From NCBI GenBank assembly GCA_963970005.1, contig CAXAMN010021984.1, forward strand, positions 747,755 through 811,754: a DNA stretch of 64,000 nucleotides. The letters are read 5' to 3'. Made by a program: the position numbers and the translations under genes. Shown piece by piece: positions 49,000 through 59,290 of this stretch (positions are counted from its first letter, which is position 1; each line of letters opens with the position of its first letter). Below the pieces are notes generated by a model. That model made no database searches and was not told the DNA's origin. It saw nothing but the letters and a program-made list of their open reading frames with translations. The DNA comes from Durusdinium trenchii. Lineage: Eukaryota > Sar > Dinophyceae > Suessiales > Symbiodiniaceae.

Positions 49000-50090
49000 T
49001 AATGACGTGCAAAAAACACACCATTAATTGAGAGTGCAATGCAACTGCAAATTCATCTTTTCAAGGGTATTTGAACCCATTTCTATCCATTTTGGAGAGC
49101 TTGCTTGCTGACAAAAAACCTGTGCTTTGAGGCCGGGCATGCATATGCTGCACCTCTCATGCCCTTTCACACTCTCGTGCCCGCACTTTCCCTCACCTTT
49201 CCAATATGTTCCAAGACGCTTTCTGTGTGAAAAAGGGCAAACCTAGGGTCTATCCGAATAACAGTAACAGTGGATGATGGCTAGGTTGCAGGCCTTGTTG
49301 AAAAATAGTGATTTGCTTGTTTTACTGACTGTTGCAGGTACGTTCGGACAGACCCAAGGCATCCCAAGGCAAACATCACGGTACGTTCGGTGCTCTTCAG
49401 CCTTCGACCAGTGAGTCATGTCTGAGTCACCTGTGGTCCATGTCTGCGGGCTGGGTCAATGAGAAGTCTCTTGACCATCGATCCAAAGAACAGGAGCACC
49501 AGCCACTTCAATCACTAGTCCCCGAATGATCACTTTCCCAACTTACCTGACTATCTACTGAACCCTCAGGATGATCCTCATGCTCGCAATCAACATCTGT
49601 AACATCCGTATCTTGAACAGTCCTTTCCCTTGCCCACAGCACCACCCTCGCCCATGCTGGACGCCGGCGAGTGGCGGCTGGGCAAAACCCTGCGATCCGA
49701 TGGTGTTATTCGATGTCAAAACATGTTTGTCCATGCTCCCATGTCTGCAAAAAGCGGAAAGAAACACTACTGTATGCTAGCTATGTTCTGTTGGTGTTGG
49801 CTGTTTGTTTGACCGACAAATATCTATGTCCGAGCCAGTAAATGCCCTGTACATTGGACAGGCACTGAATGACACCACCTTCGCTTGCTTTTGTGCACCT
49901 AATTAGTCCTTCATTGGAAAAAAGAAACGCACTAAACAACAACACTAAGTGATTGTGTACCGCTCTCTTCCTGGCCCAAAGGGTCTGGGTCAAAACTCAG
50001 TGTCATTAGTGAACAGCAAAAAAAAATGAACAGTTCTATGTGTTTAATCTTTTTTCTGTGTTGCTGCTTAGCTGCCAGGTTCTTGAATGC
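49000..50090. other. No gene supported
   Basis: Short frames only. On the plus strand, MLDAGEWRLGKTLRSDG near 49,655-49,705 is protein-like but isolated. Confidence 0.3.
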
Positions 50091-50096
50091 TTAGCC

Positions 50097-50411
50097 TTAA
50101 TTCTGACCATGTCCAAACCTTGCACCTTGATGCGTTGAATCACAATCGAATTCTGCTTGCAATCCTGAGCCAAAGGACAGCCGAGTTGGGTAAAATACGC
50201 GTAGTTCACTTGCATCAGCTGAAAAGGCCATTCTGGGAGCTCTTCCGCAAACAGCGGAGCTCGGCTGTGGGTCTGAAAAAATGCCCTCCTCGAAGTGCCA
50301 ATCCCTCCCACTCCACCCTTGAAAAATGCGCACCGATAGGAGACGCATCATGCCATCATAGAACTTCTTGTCAGCATACGCCGGCACCTGGTCGAGATGT
50401 CTTCGAAGCAC
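50097..50411 (-). CDS. Candidate exon(s), unidentified protein
   Basis: The minus strand reads HLDQVPAYADKKFYDGMMRL and LSVRIFQG over about 50,318-50,400. After that either the same frame continues to 50,097, or a second exon from about 50,272 reads RAPLFAEELPEWPFQLMQVN and YAYFTQLGCPLAQDC. Splice phases do not decide between the two. No family recognised. Confidence 0.35.
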   Translation of the reverse strand: MLRRHLDQVPAYADKKFYDGMMRLLSVRIFQGWSGRDWHFEEGIFSDPQPSSAVCGRAPRMAFSADASELRVFYPTRLSFGSGLQAEFDCDSTHQGARFGHGQN

Positions 50412-50419
50412 AAGCAGTT

Positions 50420-51460
50420 AGCTAGCAGCTAGGCCAAGTTCGCAACAAACGGCAGTGGTTGAAGAGGCTGTTGAAGTGGGTGGTGATGGTGGTCTCAAAA
50501 CCGTCCAGTGTGAAACCATTGCTGAAATATGCTGAAATACAGTGCCTTCATCAAATAATGTTGTTACATGTTGCTACCATTTGCTACCTGTCGATGCTGT
50601 TCGATACGTCAATTCGACGCGCTGTTCGATCAAGGAAGGCCTGACATCCACGTGCTCCCGTCGTGTGGTTGCGAAGGACGACCGGATATGACAGCTAGTA
50701 TCAGCTAATGCAGGTGTGTATGGTAATAGCCGGGTGTGTAGGACCCCCAACGAAAATGGGTTTTGGTCTAATTAATTCTTTAATATTCTTTATATATCAT
50801 TCCCCTTGTCACCTGTGAGGTTTTGGAGAGGTTTGCTGCCACTGGTCGCATCTGTGTCATGTCTGTTGCCAAAGTTCTGCCTCACACTGGCCCACCAACA
50901 GGCGCCTCGATGGTAGTGACTGGCATGCCAGGCTGTGTATAGGTCATCACGGGAACCTTTTGCAAGGAAGCAGATCGACACAGGCCTTCTCTGTGTTTCC
51001 AACAAGGACGGGGGCATTCCAACACAGACTGCGTACAAGTCTGATTGACTGGCGTTTGCCAAGGAAACCGGGCGAGGGTGTCAGGGTAGGTCTGACAAGC
51101 TTTGCTGACACCTGTCTGAGCGTTAGATTAAGAGAAGCATTCCACAAATGCTATGTGAAGCACACATCTTGCAAACTAACTATGCGTGATCTCTGCAAGT
51201 TCCAAATCAACTCAATAAGTTCAAGACGGGCTACCGGCTTCAACTCGCTTGAAGAAATAGCTCGTAGGGGTCAGTGGGATCAATCATCATCCTAAGAATT
51301 GGGGGAGATGCCTGCGTCTACCGTGCCCAACACGCCGGCACCGCGGAACCGCTTCGAACACACCCGGAACTGCCACGCCTCGCCCGGCGCCAGCCCCGCC
51401 CGGCGATCTTGGAAGGGGTCCTGGACGAACCGATCTGCGACCGACCCCAATAGGTCCATC
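50420..51460. other. Mostly unassigned; one GC-rich open segment
   Basis: A GC-rich minus-strand stretch at 51,300-51,460 reads DRFVQDPFQDRRAGLAPGEA and WQFRVCSKRFRGAGVLGTVD. It could be an exon, but no family or splice pair supports it. The rest shows nothing. Confidence 0.3.
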
Positions 51461-51464
51461 TTTG

Positions 51465-51545
51465 TTCGCGACGAGTAAGTAGCTCCTGGCATCGCTACGA
51501 GTAAGTAGCTCCTGGCATTAGTACTAGGAACAAGAAGCTCATATT
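51465..51545 (+). repeat. Dispersed repeat family, copy 5 (diverged)
   Basis: Contains gagtaagtagctcctggcat twice and tactaggaacaagaagctc, related to gctactaggagctcctggc at 22.9 kb but more diverged. Confidence 0.6.
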
Positions 51546-51886
51546 CGTCATATTTATGGAAAAGAACCACCCCGAGAAGATGTAGGTTCTTTATGGTTCT
51601 TTTTGTTGCGCTTCTTAGTAGCCAAATTGGTTTATTGATGGTTTATGCCAGGAGCCTCTACAAAAGAAAATAGACCGCACATGACCGCACCATGGAGTGC
51701 CTCAAAGATAAGAATGAAGATGCATGAAGCTTCCGCAAGTCCAGACCAGATGTAATTCCAACTCTGAATAGGTCGGTCACTCTGAACTGATGCATCGAGT
51801 CCCCAGGGCCTTAGGCGTCACTACTGGCGTCACTCGATGAATATCATTCATTGTCATGCTCGCAGCATGTCGCAGCTCCAAAAGGC

Positions 51887-53199
51887 TCAGTAGGTGATCT
51901 CCTCCATGACATCCTCCTCATCGAGGATCAGTTGTGCAGGCTGCCCGGGCACCAGCCTCGGCAGGCACAGCGAAGAACCCGCAGGTGATCTTGCCTCTTT
52001 GAACGATGAGTCACACTGATCCTATCCGATCCCTATACTTGGATTTCAGCCCATTTGGATAGGGGCTGTCAGAACCTACCTACACGTTCACATGAAGCCA
52101 ATGGTCGTTGCACTGGGTTGGAATGCAGAGCTTGTGAACAAACTTATGGTCCATTGTTAACTCCAAGAACTCGCTCACTATAGCATGAAGACCACAAGAC
52201 GAAAAGCGCGGCACTGGGTTGAGAACTTCCCTCCTTCGTGAAAAACACAGGATTGGTGCTTGCCAGGCTGCCAAGCTTCCGGGGTTCCTTGCTTTTTACC
52301 TCTAAGTGGCCAGCCAAGCCCCCTGGAGCAGGGTACGTATCAACTTCACGTTAAGCCTTTTCCATCTCAAGATCCAACTTCTCAGTAAAATTATGCACAC
52401 CGCTCGTTGTTCTCTTATCTCTATCCCTTCAGTGCGTTTTCGATCCACTGGTCGTCAAGATACACTCCAAGCCGAGTCCCCCAGCACTGCCATGGCGTTG
52501 TGACGCCCGCGCGAGAGTATCGCTCCCGCGGTTGGAGCTGAAAAAGTAGAGTTGACCGGGAACCGTGCATCATGTCAATGTGCTGTTCAGGGGCGGACAA
52601 CATGCCTGCATACACAAACTGCTCACTCAGAAAACCAAATTCATTGCATTTCAATCCATCTGAACAATGTGAAACTCCGGCAAAACACACAGTTCTGCCA
52701 TTGGTGAAGTATCCCTTATGATCCCATGCATGTAGAGTTGCGGGGTGTCACCAATCCATGCTATTGGAGAGTGTGAACCGATGCATGGCCTTGGGAGTCT
52801 GGGAAGGATACCAACCCATAGAACGTCCTCCATGATCGGCTGCCTCGTGGTGGAGTTCATGCATCAACCCTACAAGCGACAGATGTCAAAGTGTGGCAGA
52901 AACTGTGGAACCCTGTTCGGGCGGTTGCAAATGTGCAAAGTCAGCATGCAAAACACAGTTCAGCCAATAAGGCCAAACATGAGTCCCATCCTTGCGAATG
53001 GGCCTTGCCATGTATCTTCCCGCACCCCGAACAGTCGCATCTGAGATTTTTTTCACTCACATCACATGAAGTCATCCACTTCCAAATCCTCCCAGACGGC
53101 GCAGGCGTTGGACTCTTCGTTGTAGGGACTGTGCTCGTCTTCTAAGTGGAAAGGGTTGATTTTGAAAGCACTAACAAAGTCAGAGAGCCCGGCTGCCAT
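51887..53199 (-). CDS. Short acidic protein, two exons, family unknown
   Basis: Exon 1 (53066-53199) starts MAAGLSDFVSAFKINPFHLE and continues DEHSPYNEESNACAVWEDLE and VDDF, ending in a GT donor in phase 2. The final exon (51887-51989) begins after AG and reads SPAGSSLCLPRLVPGQPAQL, then ILDEEDVMEEITY and a stop. If joined directly they give about 78 residues. A middle exon cannot be excluded, because the acceptor is followed by A rather than the usual G. The product is acidic, with a DEEDVMEE segment near its end. I do not recognise a family. The ATG has no in-frame extension that looks coding. Confidence 0.55.
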
Positions 53200-53209
53200 G
53201 CTGGTCGTG

Positions 53210-55440
53210 TCATGAGAACAGTACACTTGGCTCTAGTCAGAGTGTGTAACCCCAGACATCCCAGGGTCAGGATTGTCCCAAATTTACAAGCTTAGTTTAA
53301 AGGCTGGACTTGTTGGGTAGTGTTGCTTGCCTTCGTCTTGACAACACCAGTCATCTTGTTACCCTACAAAATGTACCAAAAGTTCAGGACAACTAGGGTC
53401 CTCACAATACATCGGAGTTATGATTTCTATGCCGCAATGCCATCCTTCTTTCCTCTCCAAACCACCCTAAATTCCTAAACCAGCAAGCTTCCAAGAGAAG
53501 ACGCCCAAAAGCATGACTTTTTCTTTTTCGGCATGTGGTGCCTACGTACTGTTCCATTCATATGGGGAGTTGATTGATGTTGATAGTTCGATCCTGAAAA
53601 AAAGAAAAAGCATGTTGTTTGGGAAATGATCGCCGATCGCTGTGCGAAGCACAACAACTCAACTCACCCGTAGGCAATGAATCAGATAGCTTTGCTGGTC
53701 AGCCATCAATTCCGAAAAGGAAAGTAACCTTTTGCTCGTACCCAACCTTGATGAGCAAAACAGGTCTGTTCTTTTTTTTGCTGCACTCGGGCATGCCTAT
53801 CGAGCTCGCTACCCGTTGAAGAGTGAGGGTGTCCACTTCACCGTTGCCCTCTACACTGAGTCAACGGCCGGATGGGGTAAAGCATAGATAGAAGAACAAC
53901 ATTGACGAAGATTCGGGTTGAAAAAGGTATTTTCTTTAATTTATATAATAGACATAGAGATCTCAGAGATGCTTCAGTCCTTGTTCTGCCAAACATCAAA
54001 AACACAACAAAACACACCAACCAGGAGCACTATTGGGTCGCCTTGAAGTTCGGTCCAGCCAACCGAAACAGCCTGATCCTCCCGGTCTCACAGGACCCAT
54101 CTCTCCTGGCCCTTCTGTCCATCCTCGTCGCCACCGTCGCTCAAGCCCGCATCACTGAGCACGTGTTGCGCATGAACCAAAATCATCAGAGCGAACGAAA
54201 GGGTGGTCACGCCAGGTCTTCCAACAAAAAAAGGGGCAGCGAAGTCCAAACCCAAGGAATAAAAGTTAAATGATGTCCAGCCTTCGGGAAATTTTCCGTG
54301 TCCGTGTCACTGCTCATGATCCAGACTTGTGTAAAGCGTTTGATGTTTCAAACTGCACTGTCACCCACACGCCAACCGTACCTGTCAATGTCCCCAATCT
54401 CCGGCATGGGAAAGCGCAAGACGCCAGCGATGCCACTCAGCTTCTGGGCACACGAACAGCATGCTGAACGTCAGGACTTGTGTGAGGCAAATCAGGGAAC
54501 TCCAAATAAAGCTTTCTCCAGCCGAGATATCCTCCAGGGATGGAGGATGTACTGTTTCTGTTGCTCACCAAACTTTTGGGGATTGAGTCCAGTCGCCCAG
54601 CCCACCAGAATCGGAAAGTTCTGCTAGGGAACTGGGCTCGTCAGTGATCAAATAACTGGGCTTTGCAGGTCTCTACCCACTGGTCGACACAAGCCTCAAC
54701 CTTCATAGTTTTCTTCCGTATACCCAGTGGTCAAGCTACGCATGTCCGTATTTCTCCGTCAGCCAGGAACTCAGGGCATCCATGAAAACTCAGGGCATCC
54801 ATCTTTAGACTTTCGTCGCAAGACGCAACGAACCCCCGACCCTCCCATCATGCCCCATCTGCGATCTTATCCTGCAACTGCTCGCCACTGACGTGCTGGG
54901 AGGAGAAGATCTGACAGGTGGCACCCTGCCATAACGATGAGATCGATCGGCGCGATCTATCGAAGCAATTAAAACCTGAGTGATCCACTGGCAGATTCCG
55001 AAAGTTTCGGGGTTACTGACCTCTTGGGCTGCTTCCTAGAACTGCGTAATGTCAGGAAATAGCAATCTTTACCTGCTCTTGACTCCTGCAACACTGCGGT
55101 CGCTAGCACAGCTCTGAAGTTGTCGAGTGGAAGATCCTGACCAAAATCCGCACAATCTGCCCAAGCCTTTGGGCTGGATCGATTGGATCGTTGGTTTCCT
55201 TCCTTCGTTGGTTTCCTGTTCTGTTTGTCGCATACGGCAAGTTGGATCGTTGTCGCATATGTGGCCAAATCAGTGAGCGAAGTGTCATCATCTCTTGGTC
55301 GAATCGTGAATCGTTCTGGCCAGAAGCTAGATCTATACAGAGGCAGGACAATAGTTGGTAACATGCCTGTGAATACATGGTACAACCCTTTCCCCTTTGA
55401 ATCCTGGAGGGGGTCACAGTGAAATTTCGGCGGATGAATG
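53210..55440. other. No gene supported
   Basis: Open frames up to 180 codons exist (minus strand 54,969-55,511), but none has a recognisable domain, and that longest frame runs into the retrotransposon LTR. A (TA)n tract at about 55,453-55,470 is the retrotransposon insertion site. Confidence 0.35.
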
Positions 55441-55470
55441 TCCACCAAAGTAAATATATATATATATATA

Positions 55471-55640
55471 TGCAATGCGAGCATTGTGACAGTTTGCTGT
55501 CCAACCGCCACCAGTCAAGTGGATCAAAAGAAGCTGTCCACGGGCCAGTTCGAAGTCGCACAGCCACTTCATAGGAGAGCCCCGTAGGTTTCCTTGTCCT
55601 CTGGACTTGAGGTAGACGTAGGCTGTGCTGACCGCTTACA
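55471..55640 (+). repeat. Left LTR
   Basis: Starts tgcaatgcgagcattgtgac and ends gctgaccgcttaca. It matches the right LTR at 169 of 170 positions; the difference is C at 55564 against T at 63135. It has the short TG...CA termini usual for copia elements. Confidence 0.95.
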
Positions 55641-55652
55641 TGGTAGCGGAGC
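55641..55652 (+). promoter_or_regulatory. Primer-binding site
   Basis: TGGTAGCGGAGC lies immediately after the left LTR. A TGGTA start is typical of copia primer-binding sites complementary to the 3' end of initiator methionine tRNA. The exact tRNA of this organism is not known from the window. Confidence 0.75.
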
Positions 55653-55713
55653 CCAAGGTGGCATCCGAGTAGATTTGATTTGTATAGCTGTAGGTGTTAG
55701 ACCCCTACGAGCA

Positions 55714-56150
55714 ATGACAGCGATCGAGCGCAGCAAGGATGGTGTGCCCCAATGGGATGGCTCAGCGAGCACATTCCAAGAATATAGTGAGCTGGCGGAG
55801 CATTGGGAACAGACCGTGCCATACCACAAGCGGTACCTGTGTGGACCAAAACTCATGAATGAGTTGTCAGGCACTGCAAGACGCTTCATCATGTCGAAGC
55901 GTCCAGGATGGCTATCCCACAATGGAGGGGTTCAGACCCTGCTAGCTCACCTTCGCCAGCACCTTGGCCTGCCGCAGCTCTCTGAGATGAGTGAGTACAT
56001 GAACCGATACTTCAAACAGAGCCGAAGGAAGCGCAATGAATCCATGAACGAGTACATCACTCGGAAAGCAGAGCTCTATGCCCGTACTGAACAGACTCTC
56101 AGAGGGCACAGAGTCACTATGCCCCACGCTCCGAGGCAGGAAGTCTTCCT
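55714..56150 (+). pseudogene. Retrotransposon gag, N-terminal part
   Basis: From the ATG at 55714 the frame reads MTAIERSKDGVPQWDGSAST, FQEYSELAEHWEQTVPYHKR and a helical gag body that includes LMNELSGTARRFIMSKRPGW and RQHLGLPQLSEMSEYMNRYF. The W-D-G start and the following helices resemble copia gag. Near 56,120-56,150 the meaningful frame moves by one base: this frame stops at 56169, while the next one continues with EEPLTPPEDP. This is a frameshift in the copy or an error in the sequence. Confidence 0.8.
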
Positions 56151-57082
56151 GCCATTGAAGAGCCCCTGACACCGCCAGAAGATCCAGTATATCATGATGC
56201 ACAGGAGGAACAATCTGCTCCTCCATCCACAGGAAATGAGTCAGCCGGAGATCCAGGGCAACGTACTCCGACAGGTTCAAACCAATGGGACTGGAACACT
56301 TGGCGAGAGTGGGGAGCTCATGGGTGGGATTGGAATGACTCTCAATGGCAGGACCGTGACTGGCAACCAAGCCAGACGTCATGGCACACAGACTTCGAAA
56401 CCAAGCCCAGGGTGCAACTTCTACCCGACTTTGTCCAAGGCTGGTTCCTCTTACAAGACGCCGGACTGGACACCAATGAGAAGAATATGATCCAGTCCGC
56501 CCTGAAGAATGACTACCGATTCCACAGAGTGGCGCAAGAATTACGCTGCCAGTGGAACGACGAAGACCTCAGGAAGAGAGATCAGGGTGGTCGAGCGACA
56601 GCCTGGACGGTGGAAGAAGAAGATCATGACCCATTCACCGGAGACCTGGAAAGCCCGGACCTGAGCCTCTTGGCCTCAACAGGACTCAATGCCGATGGGT
56701 TGGCATTGGTCAATGAAGCTGAGTTAGATGCTCAGGAGGCCTTGGCTATGATGGAGAAAGGTCGGAGGACCTGACAGCAGTATGTGAAGTTGAGCCGTCA
56801 GTATTACGGCAATCCAGGTCGATCTTTCGGAAAAGGTGCACCCGGACACGCGAGAAAGGAGAACCCGAATACAAGCTCTGCAAGGTGTCTGAGTTGCGGA
56901 GGACAACACAGGACAGATGAATGTCCCAAGAAGCAGAAGAGCTTCCAGAGCCAACATGAACCTGACGACCAAGCTCCCTTCATATGCTTGACAGATCAGG
57001 TCCTCGCCACCGACTATACGAATGAAAAGATCACGACACAACAAGCTGTCCTACAAGGGAAAGCGGTCGTGGACGGTTGGGC
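56150..57082 (+). pseudogene. Gag C-terminal part with zinc knuckle
   Basis: Continues with a Trp/Asp-rich linker (WDWNTWREWGAHGWDWNDSQ) and helices (LPDFVQGWFLLQDAGLDTNE). After an in-frame TGA at 56772 it continues in the same frame with VKLSRQYYGNPGRSFGKG and the zinc knuckle CLSCGGQHRTDEC. That knuckle has C-x2-C-x3-H-x4-C spacing, one residue shorter than the usual CCHC knuckle. The frame then reaches KAVVDG, where the protease active-site loop should begin, and is shifted there. Confidence 0.8.
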
Positions 57083-57502
57083 TCTGTCGTGGCCTTGGAA
57101 CACCTCATGCGCCTCAACCAAGAGCAGAGCGGGAAGGATGGACTCTCAAAGCTGGACACCACTCAGAGGCCAGTTTTTGGCTTCGGAAATTCCTCCAAGG
57201 ACCAGTGCTTGTCGACGGCATGGATGTCCATCCAGGCCGGTGGCCGGTCCGGCCAGTTGAAAGTCCACACCTTAGATAAGGGTTCAGGACCAATTTTATT
57301 TTCGATAGAGACTTTGCGAGCCCTGGGAGCTATCATCGATTTTGAGCATGATATGATTTGCTTTCGAAAGCTCGATCCAGGCCGCATAATTCAGCTTGAA
57401 CAGTCAAGTTCAGGCCATCAGTTGATTCCCCTCACCCAGGATTGGTACGAGGCCTCCTCACCAGCTAAGGAGCCCGTCTGCAGTTTGAAAGACATGATTT
57501 AG
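57077..57502 (+). pseudogene. Aspartic protease (active-site loop damaged)
   Basis: Reads GSVVALEHLMRLNQEQSG, RPVFGFGNSSKDQC, GRSGQLKVHTLDKGSGPILF and SIETLRALGAIIDFEHDMIC, the body and second half of a copia protease. The loop that should carry the catalytic Asp-Gly/Ser-Gly segment falls at the frame junction near 57,070-57,082. There VVDG ends one frame and GSVVAL begins the next, with several residues apparently missing. A TAG ends this frame at 57500-57502, though protein-like sequence continues beyond it. Confidence 0.75.
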
Positions 57503-57686
57503 GGACAACTCCTCTCTTCGTCGCCGTCTGCCGACAAAAGAGAGGACCAGTATGCTGCAGACCTGGGTGAACAGTCAAGCCACAGTCAAACTCAAGAAGA
57601 AAGACGTGTTGTTTTTGAAGAGAGTGATTTTCAGTGTGTTGTCGATTCGTCGTTGAAGGGAAAGGGACAATCACAAACGACACACT

Positions 57687-58598
57687 GTGATACCTCACAA
57701 GACAAATACCACCACAAACTGCATGACACACATGAACAATCCACACACGCGGCAGCCGCAACAGCTCGAGAGGCAGAAAACCACTCTTTGGCAATCCAGC
57801 CTTCCTCGATTTCCAGCGGACATGCCCACCATGAAGAAGCCAGAACTCATCCAGGCCCTGAAGGACCTGGGAGAGACTCCTCCAAAACAATGGACCGTGC
57901 TGGAACTCGAGACCCGCCTTTCCGAGCTCCGAGTGGAGCAAGGCCTGCCCGAGTTCGATTCCAAGAAGACTCGGACACCACTCCGGCAGATGATGGTCGA
58001 GCTGAATCGTGCTCAACGTCTGAAGCACGAGCTGGTGGAACATGTCTCCAAGACTCTGCGAGTGCCCCTGACCGGGACCGAGACCATCAAGGTCCTGATG
58101 CAGAAGGGCATGGCAGCCATCTACGACCAAGCTCCAGCGAGTGGCCAAGACCCAGTCGGGTTCGGGAAGCACGCCAGCCTGAGCTACGAAGAGATCTGGA
58201 TCAGTCATCGCTCCTACGCCACATGGGTGATGGACACCTCATGGGAGAACGGGGACGATGCTTGCCCCCGACTTCACCGCCTGGCCAATTGGCTGGAGGA
58301 GCGAAAGAAGAGAGTGGACATTGCCACACCACGAAAGGCAGCAGCTTCATCTCACACAGATCCAGCTGTGCCGACAACCCAGAAGAGCATGACCGGACCA
58401 TCAGGGACATCATCCGGCTACGAGAAGCCGAACCCCGGATCCGATCACAAGACACACGAGATGATCCAGATGTTGGCCAACACCGTGGTGGAGCTCAAGG
58501 AGGAGATGTCAGCCCTGAAGGGAGAGTTGCCCCGCAAGGGTCAACGATCAGCTCCTTCGGAGGTCACGGACCAGAGTTTCGAGCTGATGCCTCCGTGA
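57687..58598 (+). pseudogene. Pol accessory segment: SAP-like helices and a SYEE-YATWV domain
   Basis: From MKKPELIQALKDLGETPPKQ and WTVLELETRLSELRVEQGLP (a helix-turn-helix pair resembling a SAP-type DNA-binding motif) the frame runs through a Lys/Arg-rich helical region. It then reaches LSYEEIWISHRSYATWVMD and PRLHRLANWLEERKK, a small domain of unknown role. It ends with a helical linker (ETHEMIQMLANTVVELKEEM-like; the actual reading is KTHEMIQMLANTVVELKEEM). The frame stops at 58598 while the next domain continues in another frame. This segment lies between protease and integrase, where most copia elements have little sequence. Confidence 0.65.
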
Positions 58599-58599
58599 G

Positions 58600-59290
58600 T
58601 TTGGGCCTTAGCAAAGACCTTAGCTGCAGCGACCATAGTTTGAGACATGGTTATGTCTCAGAAGGGATGGAACAGGCAAGCTCTGCGAAACGTTTGAGTA
58701 GCGGAATGAACCGACATTTGTCTCAGAAAACAGATTCCATGTTGCCTGAAACCATCCAATCCTTGGCCCTGCACGAAAGGTGTGTTTTGTTAGAAATCGC
58801 TTGTAGCCAGGAGAGTTTGTTGAGTAGCACCATGCACACTATAACTGGCTCGGAGAAATCCGCACAGCGACTTTCGATATGGAACCACTTCGATCTGAGC
58901 AAAAATGATGGTGTCCGCTCGATCTTGGACCGCATCGATCGTGAACGACCATACCACACCTGGCTGTCCATGGAGTGTAGCCCCTACTCGGTCATGCAAA
59001 ATATTAACCAGAGAACCCCTGAACAGAAGGAACAACTGGAACAAAAACGCCGTGAAGTTCTCAAACAATACGTAGGTGGAGCGATTGTGTTTCAATACTG
59101 CATCCAAAGAGGACTTCACGTGACCTGGGAGTGGCCTCAGAGATGCCAGGCATGGAGATTGCCTCTGGTGCAGCACCTGATGCGAAAGTACCGTGTGCAT
59201 TTTGCTATCACTAGAGGTTGTCAGGTGAACCTAAGGGATCAGGCCGGAAGGTTTATCTCTAAGGGTTGGAAGGAAGTTCATGTCTACTAG
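58600..59290 (+). pseudogene. Methyltransferase-like domain within pol
   Basis: Reads CVLLEIACSQESLLSS (58781 on), SIWNHFDLSKNDGVRSILDR, TWLSMECSPYSVMQNINQR (about 58958-59014), then GGAIVFQYCIQRGLHVTWEW and CQAWRLPLVQHLMRKY. LLEIACS fits the SAM-binding first motif of Rossmann methyltransferases. ECSPYS sits where C5-cytosine enzymes have their Pro-Cys catalytic loop, and the Trp-Glu-Trp strand end sits where they have Glu-Asn-Val. The Pro before the Cys is Glu here, so activity is doubtful. The frame ends at 59290, overlapping the integrase frame by about 10 bases, which marks another frame change. Confidence 0.6.

Noticed and set aside
54969-55511. 180-codon minus-strand open frame beside the retrotransposon
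   Set aside because: It crosses the TA tract and runs into the left LTR, and its translation shows no domain.
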